This document shows, one piece after another, positions 30,012 through 34,871 of a stretch of DNA of 34,871 bases. The notes below the pieces were generated by a model. It saw nothing but the letters and a program-made list of their open reading frames with translations. It searched no databases and was not told the origin of the DNA. The stretch's first letter is position 1. Each line of letters begins with the position of its first letter. The stretch is taken from NCBI GenBank assembly GCA_012719315.1, contig JAAYAP010000011.1, forward strand, positions 1-34,871, given 5' to 3'. The position numbers were made by a program, and so were the translations under genes. The stretch is from Methanobacteriota archaeon (GTDB lineage Archaea > Thermoplasmatota > Thermoplasmata > Methanomassiliicoccales > Methanomethylophilaceae).

Positions 30012-32143
30012 GGATCCGCGCGGCGAGGATCGGGTCGTTCGGCGGCATCAGGGACCTGGACCTGGAGTTCGGCGACGGGCTGACCGCGGTGTTCGGAGAG
30101 AACGAGACGGGGAAGACCACCGTCCTGGAGTTCGTCAGGGGGACGCTCTTCCCCGACCGCAGGAACCGGTACCCCGCACGCGCCAGGACCGACCGCGGGG
30201 AGCTGGACATCGAGACGGCCGCCGGCGAACGGCGCACGCTGGTGCGCGAAGCCAACAAGGTCTCCGGCGACGCGGGACTGCCGGCGGGCATCGACTCCGA
30301 CACGTTCCGCTCGGTGTTCGCGATGGCGCCCGAGGACCTGAGGGATGCCGGTATCATCTCGTCGGGGGAGATCAAGAGCCGTTTCCTGACCGTGCCCGGG
30401 GGCGAGGCCCTGCCGGAGGTCATCAAGGACGTGGAGGGGAGGATGCGGGAGCTGCTCAGCCCCGAGAGGCGGTCGGAATCCACCGAGATCGCCAAGGTCC
30501 GCAAGAAGCTCGGGGAGAACGCCGAAGCGCTCGCGGACGCGGTCGCCGACGATGCCGGGTACGGGGCCATGCACGCCCGGCTGGAGGCGCTGCGCGCGGA
30601 GCATGCGGCGGCGGCGGAGGCGCTGAAAGCCAACGCGGAGCTGATGAAGCTGAAGGGACTGCGCGATTCGCAGAAGGAGAACAGGGAGCTGCTGGAGGGA
30701 TTGAGGGAGGAGCACGGGAGGCTCGGGGAGTCGGCGGCGGTCGCCGACGGCGATCCCGGGGAGCATGCCCGGTTGAAGGCGCTGCTGACGGATGCCGCCG
30801 AGGCACGCCGCGAGGCGGGATCGCGTGCAACGGGCCGGCTCCTCGGCCTCGATCCGGACAGGCTGATCGGATGCGCGGCGGGGATCGAGGGACTCGGGCA
30901 GACGGTGACGCGACGCAGCGATCTGAACGCGGAACTCCGGCGGCTGACGGCGGCCCGCGGGGCCGCGGACGGGACCGCGACCGGCACACGGGCGCGCAGG
31001 AGGACCATGCTCGCCGCCGCGGCCGGCGCACTGGCGGCATCCGTGTTGATGGGGATCGTCATCGAGCCGCTGATCGCCGTCATCGGGGCGGCGGTCGCCG
31101 CCGGCATCGCCGCCATGGCCTTCGTCGGCGGCAGAGGCGCGTCCGCGGCCGACGACGCCGCGGCACGCGAGAGGATCGACCGCATCCGCGCAGAGCTCGC
31201 GGCGACGGATTCAGAATGGGAGGCGCTCGCCTCCGCCTTGGGCCGCACGGGCACGCCGGAGGCCGAAGCGGCCCGGCTGGAGGACGCATTGCGTGCGGCA
31301 CGCGGGCTGCGGGACGCGCAGGAGGCCGAGGAGAAGCGGCGCAGGGACCTGGACGCCTTCCTCGCGCGCTTCGGCTCGGAGGAGCGGTTCGCGGAACTCG
31401 TCGGGATGAAGGACGAACGCAAGCGGCTGGCCACGCGGATCGAGACGCTGACCGCGAGCATCGGGGCCGCCGGCTGCGCCGACGCCGAGGGGGACGAGCC
31501 CGAGGACCACGACCTGCTCCTCGGCCGCTACGGGGAGCTGGGCGACGCGGTCAACGAGGCCGCGCGCGAGCTGCGGGCGCTCCGCGAGGACAACGCCACC
31601 GAGAAGCTGCTCGACCGCCGCGCGGACCTGGAGGCGGAGATGCGGGACCTGGCATGCGAGTGGGCGAGGCTGTCCCTGGCCTCGTCGCTGATCGGCGAGG
31701 CCTGCGACGCCGTCTACTCCGACCTGCGGCCCGGGGTGATCTCGACCGCCGACAGGCTGCTGGAGCGGATGACCGACGGGAGGTACGGCATCGAGATGGA
31801 TCCGCGCGACAACGAGATCAGGGCGGTCTCGGGGCCGTCCGGCAGGAAGAAGGGCGAATGGAGCACCGGCCTGGGCGACCAGGTGCTGCTGGCGGTCAAG
31901 CTGGCGGTGGCCAAGGAGCTCTCCGGCGACGAGCCGCCGCCGATCCTCCTCGACGACGTGCTGCAGATGTTCGACCACGGGCGCAGGGAGGCGGCCTGCA
32001 GGGCGATCGCCGACCTCGCCGAGGACATGCAGGTGATCTTCTTCACCTGCGACCGCGCCACGGCCTCGATGCTCGAGGCCACCGGCCGCTGCAAGCTGGT
32101 CGAGCTGCATCCCGGGATCCGGCCCCGACCGCAAACGATTTAA
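30008..32143 (+). CDS. YhaN-like SMC/ABC ATPase with a central membrane hairpin
   Basis: 711 residues. The head N-terminus has FGENETGKT (Walker A, 29-37). A coiled-coil arm (about 140-235) leads to a strongly hydrophobic double span at residues about 334-377 (MLAAAAGALAASVLMG...VIGAAVAAGIAAMAFVGG). A second coiled coil (about 380-590) returns to the head. The signature is degenerate (STGLGDQ, 619-625) and Walker B is LLDDVLQMFD with D649/D650. A membrane hairpin in place of the Rad50 zinc hook is the hallmark of the YhaN family, so the nuclease complex is probably tethered to the membrane. There is no CxxC hook. It is coupled to the Mre11-like gene. Confidence 0.8.
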   Translation: MRIRAARIGSFGGIRDLDLEFGDGLTAVFGENETGKTTVLEFVRGTLFPDRRNRYPARARTDRGELDIETAAGERRTLVREANKVSGDAGLPAGIDSDTFRSVFAMAPEDLRDAGIISSGEIKSRFLTVPGGEALPEVIKDVEGRMRELLSPERRSESTEIAKVRKKLGENAEALADAVADDAGYGAMHARLEALRAEHAAAAEALKANAELMKLKGLRDSQKENRELLEGLREEHGRLGESAAVADGDPGEHARLKALLTDAAEARREAGSRATGRLLGLDPDRLIGCAAGIEGLGQTVTRRSDLNAELRRLTAARGAADGTATGTRARRRTMLAAAAGALAASVLMGIVIEPLIAVIGAAVAAGIAAMAFVGGRGASAADDAAARERIDRIRAELAATDSEWEALASALGRTGTPEAEAARLEDALRAARGLRDAQEAEEKRRRDLDAFLARFGSEERFAELVGMKDERKRLATRIETLTASIGAAGCADAEGDEPEDHDLLLGRYGELGDAVNEAARELRALREDNATEKLLDRRADLEAEMRDLACEWARLSLASSLIGEACDAVYSDLRPGVISTADRLLERMTDGRYGIEMDPRDNEIRAVSGPSGRKKGEWSTGLGDQVLLAVKLAVAKELSGDEPPPILLDDVLQMFDHGRREAACRAIADLAEDMQVIFFTCDRATASMLEATGRCKLVELHPGIRPRPQTI

Positions 32144-32158
32144 ATACGACATATATAT
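32138..32158 (+). promoter_or_regulatory. Two overlapping TATA-like boxes upstream of dnaG
   Basis: ATTTAAAT (32138-32145) overlaps the yhaN-like stop, and ATATATAT (32151-32158) follows. They predict transcript starts near 32168 and 32181, more than 230 nt upstream of the dnaG ATG. No TATA box of similar quality lies nearer to dnaG. Confidence 0.5.
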
Positions 32159-32167
32159 GGTAGGTCT

Positions 32168-32414
32168 GGGGAGGCACAGCAATTCTCCCTGTTCACTGAT
32201 TCACTATCACAATCATATACTCCCGTTGAAACGGGAAATACGTCCCGGTCCCCCGCCGTCCGACACACGGCCGCCGGATCCGGATGAAACAGATAAGGGA
32301 AGCACAGGAGGCACACGGCCACAGACGCCGGGCGTCCTTTCGGAGCGTACTGCGGAACGGCAGGCAGAAGAGCAGGAAGTTGTAACCTCCCTCTAATCCT
32401 AACAGAGGGAATAA
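32168..32414 (+). other. Structured 5' leader of dnaG, or a small RNA gene
   Basis: 247 nt with no convincing gene; a 79-codon frame here has no ribosome-binding site and no recognisable product. It is rich in inverted repeats: GGGAG (32169-32173) with CTCCC (32185-32189); TCCCGT (32221-32226) with ACGGGA (32231-32236), whose right arm can instead pair with TCCCG (32243-32247); GCCGT with ACGGC (32255-32259, 32267-32271); GACGC with GCGTC (32324-32328, 32332-32336); and a final hairpin at 32388-32410 that hides the dnaG ribosome-binding site. The alternative pairing is typical of regulatory leaders. It matches no RNA family I know. Confidence 0.5.
32388..32410 (+). promoter_or_regulatory. Hairpin sequestering the dnaG Shine-Dalgarno
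   Basis: TCCCTCT (32388-32394) pairs perfectly with AGAGGGA (32404-32410) across a 9-nt loop. GAGGG is the dnaG ribosome-binding site, five to six bases before ATG 32415. Its opposing CCTCC can also pair with upstream GGAGG (32307-32311), which would free the site. Confidence 0.5.
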
Positions 32415-33983
32415 ATGATCGTAGATCCAAACGCAATGAAATATCTGATAAAGGCGAAGATAACGGCCGACGGCATCGTCGAGAAACCGGATGTCGTCGG
32501 AGCCATCTTCGGACAGACGGAAGGCCTGCTCGGCGACGACCTGGACCTCAGGGACCTCCAGAAATCCGGCCGCATCGGCCGCATCGAAGCGGAAGTCGCC
32601 TCCAAGGGCGGCAAGTCCGAGGGCGTGGTCTATATGGCCTCCTCGCTCGACCAGGTCGAGACGGTGATCCTCGCCTCCGCGCTCGAGACCATCGACCGCA
32701 TCGGGCCCTGCAAGGCCGCCATCCGCGTGCTGAGCATCGAGGACGTCCGCATCACCAAGAGGGAGAAGGTCGCCGATCGCGCCAAGGAGCTGCTCAACGA
32801 CCTGATCGCGCAGTCGAAGGACACCTCCTACGACATCGCGCAGAACATCAGGCAGGCGGTGCAGGTCGAGGAGATCGTCTCGTACGGCAAGGACAAGTGC
32901 CCCGCCGGACCCGCGGTCAAGGACTCCGAGGCGATCATCATCGTCGAGGGCAGGTCCGACGTGCTCAACCTGCTCAAGGCCGGCATCAAGAACGCGATCG
33001 CCGTCGAGGGCACCAACGTCCCCAAGACGGTCCAGGATCTCTCCCGCGAGCGGGTCACCACGGCTTTCACCGACGGCGACCGCGGCGGCGAGCTCATCCT
33101 CAGGGAGCTCTTCCAGACCGCCGAGATCGACTTCGTCGCCCGCGCTCCGCGCGCCCACGAGGTCGAGGAGCTCACCCCCAAGCAGATCGCCAAATGCCTG
33201 CGCAACAAGGTGCCCGGCAACCAGTACATGGAGATGAACAAGCTCAGCTACGCGGAGAAGGAGCTCAACGAGACGGCCGAGCGCGACATCCGCGAGGGCG
33301 AGCGCGCCGCATCCCGCCGCAACGGGCGCGAGAGCCGCGAGACGGCCCCCGAGGGCCGCCGCAACGGCGCCCGCGACGATAAGGAATCCAAGGAGCGCGA
33401 GGACGCCCGCCGCGAGCGCAGGGAGCGTTTCAGCACCGAGAACGTCGACAAATACAGGAAGAGGACCGCCCGCGAGGCCGAAGAGGCGGCGAAGGGCGGG
33501 GACGAGGCCGACGACGCCAAGCACGCCGAGCCCGTCGAGGAACCGGTCGCGGAGGTCAAGAAGACGACCGCCCGCAAACCGCGCGAGAAGGCCGAACCCG
33601 AGGACAAGCCGCGGGAGAAGGCCGAGACCGAGGACAAGCCCGCCAGGACGCTCAGGGCCAAGAAGGACAGGAACACCAAGACGCTGTCCCCCGAGCAGGA
33701 GGTCTACAGGGACATGCTCCTCGACATGTCGTCCACCCACAACGCCAAGGTGCTGTCCGACGACAACTCCGTGATCAGGGAGGTGGCGGTCAAAGGGCTG
33801 GTCAACTCGCTGAAGGAGGATGCCGAGGGCGTCTCGAAGATTGTCTTCGACGGCGTGATCTCCCAGAGGATCCTCGACGTGTCCGCCGAGAAGGGCATCG
33901 GCATCGTGGTCGGCACCCGCAAGGGCAACATCACCAAGATGCCGGCCGACATCGTGATCTGGACCAAAGAGGACCTCTACTGA
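32415..33983 (+). CDS. dnaG: Archaeal DnaG primase-like protein
   Basis: 522 residues. The N-terminal archaeal DnaG region (MIVDPNAMKYLIKAKITADGIVEKPDVVGAIFGQTEGLLGDDLDLRDLQ; first 20 as MIVDPNAMKYLIKAKI) precedes a TOPRIM core, IIIVEGRSDVLNLL (E178) and TTAFTDGDRGGELI (D220, D222). A highly charged, probably disordered linker at about 285-425 includes two tandem copies of KPREKAE-P/T-ED, and a folded C-terminal domain follows (LSPEQEVYRDMLL...MPADIVIWTKEDLY). Archaeal DnaG makes short RNA primers in vitro and is a stable subunit of the exosome, where it helps bind poly(A) tails. The start has a clear Shine-Dalgarno, buried in a hairpin. lonB follows 11 nt downstream. Confidence 0.93.
   Translation: MIVDPNAMKYLIKAKITADGIVEKPDVVGAIFGQTEGLLGDDLDLRDLQKSGRIGRIEAEVASKGGKSEGVVYMASSLDQVETVILASALETIDRIGPCKAAIRVLSIEDVRITKREKVADRAKELLNDLIAQSKDTSYDIAQNIRQAVQVEEIVSYGKDKCPAGPAVKDSEAIIIVEGRSDVLNLLKAGIKNAIAVEGTNVPKTVQDLSRERVTTAFTDGDRGGELILRELFQTAEIDFVARAPRAHEVEELTPKQIAKCLRNKVPGNQYMEMNKLSYAEKELNETAERDIREGERAASRRNGRESRETAPEGRRNGARDDKESKEREDARRERRERFSTENVDKYRKRTAREAEEAAKGGDEADDAKHAEPVEEPVAEVKKTTARKPREKAEPEDKPREKAETEDKPARTLRAKKDRNTKTLSPEQEVYRDMLLDMSSTHNAKVLSDDNSVIREVAVKGLVNSLKEDAEGVSKIVFDGVISQRILDVSAEKGIGIVVGTRKGNITKMPADIVIWTKEDLY
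33576..33635 (+). repeat. Two tandem 30-bp units in the dnaG linker
   Basis: 33576-33605 and 33606-33635 encode KPREKAEPED and KPREKAETED. They are near-identical tandem units in the disordered linker, likely from replication slippage. Confidence 0.7.
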
Positions 33984-33994
33984 AGGTGTGGACG

Positions 33995-34871
33995 ATGACC
34001 GAGAGGAGACCCGTGGAGACCTGGGAGGACGTGGCCGCGCTCGAGAGCACGGCCGGGATCCTGATCCCCGCCGATCCGATGGACCGGGTCCTGGGGCAGG
34101 AGGAGGCGATCGCCTTGGCGAAGATCGCCGCCACCCAGCGCAGGCACCTGCTGCTGGTCGGTCCCCCCGGCACGGGCAAATCGATGATCGCCCGCGCCCT
34201 CTCGCTGAACCTGCCCAAGCCCAAGCAGGAGATCAGGGTCGTCAAGAACCCCGAGAACGCCGAGAGGCCGTTCCTGGAGGTGCTCAACGAGGACCAGGTC
34301 GGCGAGGAGGAGGGCATCCGCACCGAATCGGTCGGCAAGCTGCTGGACCCCGAGATCGCGCCGCCGAACGTGGCGGAGCGCCTCGGGTACATGTGCCGGT
34401 ACTGCCGGACCTATTCGCTGCCGGGGGAGTTCATCTGCCCCTCGTGCCAGAAGAGCAAGATCGACATGGGCGCCAGCAACAACCCCTTCGGGGACCTGCT
34501 GGGCGGTCTGCTGGAATCGGCGATGCCGCAGGTGACCGCGGGCAAGGAGCGGGTGCACACCACCCGGGTCTCGCCCGACGGCATCGAGGAGACGGTGGTC
34601 TTCGAGCGTGCCGACGACAAGATCCGCATGCTCGACGGCAATGCGCTGCAGAGGCGCAGCCAGCTCAACAAGAAGTCCAACCAGAAGGTGCTGGTCAAGC
34701 TCAGGCGCGACCCGTTCGTGATGGCCACGGGGGCTTCCGAGACCGAGCTGCTCGGCGATGTCAGGCACGATCCGTACGGGGGCCACGAGAAGCTCGGCAC
34801 CCCCGCTTACGACAGGGTCGTGGCCGGTTCGATCCACGAGGCGCACGAAGGGGTGCTGTTCATCGACGAGA
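33995..34871 (+). CDS. lonB: LonB-type ATP-dependent protease, 5' part, with zinc-ribbon insertion
   Basis: The first 292 residues of an archaeal LonB-like AAA+ protease. Walker A GPPGTGKS is at 56-63 and Walker B LFIDE is at the window edge. Between them are the family blocks VVKNPENAERPFLEVL, DPFVMATGASETELLGDVRHDP and AGSIHEAHEGVLFIDE. In characterised archaeal LonB the segment after Walker A holds one or two membrane helices. Here that place has a zinc ribbon (C134-x2-C137, C148-x2-C151) and a mildly hydrophobic NPFGDLLGGLLESAM stretch with no clear membrane span. The proteolytic Ser-Lys domain is outside the window. The start ATG follows AGGTG by six bases, 11 nt after dnaG. It would degrade unfolded proteins. 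Confidence 0.88.
   Translation, partial: MTERRPVETWEDVAALESTAGILIPADPMDRVLGQEEAIALAKIAATQRRHLLLVGPPGTGKSMIARALSLNLPKPKQEIRVVKNPENAERPFLEVLNEDQVGEEEGIRTESVGKLLDPEIAPPNVAERLGYMCRYCRTYSLPGEFICPSCQKSKIDMGASNNPFGDLLGGLLESAMPQVTAGKERVHTTRVSPDGIEETVVFERADDKIRMLDGNALQRRSQLNKKSNQKVLVKLRRDPFVMATGASETELLGDVRHDPYGGHEKLGTPAYDRVVAGSIHEAHEGVLFIDE

Noticed and set aside
32192..32235. A stretch ending in GTTGAAAC that resembles the end of an archaeal CRISPR repeat.
   Set aside because: Only one copy is present, no spacer-repeat pattern follows, no cas genes are nearby, and the bases are part of a short hairpin in the dnaG leader.
32157..32396. A 79-codon open frame upstream of dnaG.
   Set aside because: No ribosome-binding site, no recognisable domain, proline/threonine-rich odd composition, and it covers several RNA hairpins.

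Overview
The window is archaeal chromosome. The coding DNA is strongly GC-rich, genes are packed tightly (many ATGA or GTGA overlaps), and starts are preceded by AT-rich TATA boxes instead of bacterial -35/-10 elements. Archaeal marker families are present: archaeal-type GluRS, Trm1, archaeal dihydroneopterin aldolase MptD, archaeal DnaG, a LonB-type protease, and a short ubiquitin-like protein ending in Gly-Gly. With the cobyric acid synthase and the methanopterin-type aldolase, a methanogen-related Euryarchaeota/Thermoplasmatota lineage (possibly Methanomassiliicoccales-like) is a reasonable but low-confidence guess. There are no rRNA or tRNA genes, insertion sequences or CRISPR arrays that I can recognise.

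Layout. 1-11.7 kb is mostly housekeeping: the 5' part of gltX; a ubiD-sulfite/nitrite reductase operon; a leftward THEP1 NTPase-trm1-purA group; divergent mptD and nadA; a trkA-trkH potassium uptake operon; and a TPR-like gene. 11.7-25.2 kb is a striking run of nucleic-acid enzymes: an ABC-type ATPase plus a DUF4435/TOPRIM-like protein (resembling PARIS/OLD-type defence pairs), exonuclease VII (xseA-xseB), a DEDD exonuclease-like protein that has lost its catalytic residues, an AddB-AddA-like helicase-nuclease, a P-type ATPase, and an intact DEDDh exonuclease in an operon with a surface-anchored protein. 25.8-28.7 kb holds a ubiquitin-like/sulfur-carrier protein and two cobyric-acid-synthase paralogues: one fused to a cysteine-rich domain, one lacking the glutaminase domain. 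28.8-32.1 kb is an Mre11-like nuclease with a membrane-anchored YhaN-like ATPase. 32.2-34.9 kb has a 247-nt structured leader, then dnaG and the 5' part of a LonB protease that carries a zinc ribbon where the membrane segment normally sits.

How the parts fit. About ten first-of-transcript genes have a TATA box centred 25-28 nt upstream of the start codon, which predicts leaderless mRNAs. Genes inside operons, and a few longer-leader genes (addA, cbiP, dnaG, lonB, purA), have Shine-Dalgarno sequences instead. Recombination and defence functions (AddAB, Mre11/YhaN, ExoVII, ATPase/DUF4435) are concentrated in the middle. The places most worth a second look are the ATPase/DUF4435 pair, the dead exonuclease paralogue, the zinc-ribbon LonB, the cobyric acid synthase pair with its operator-like hairpin, and the dnaG leader.
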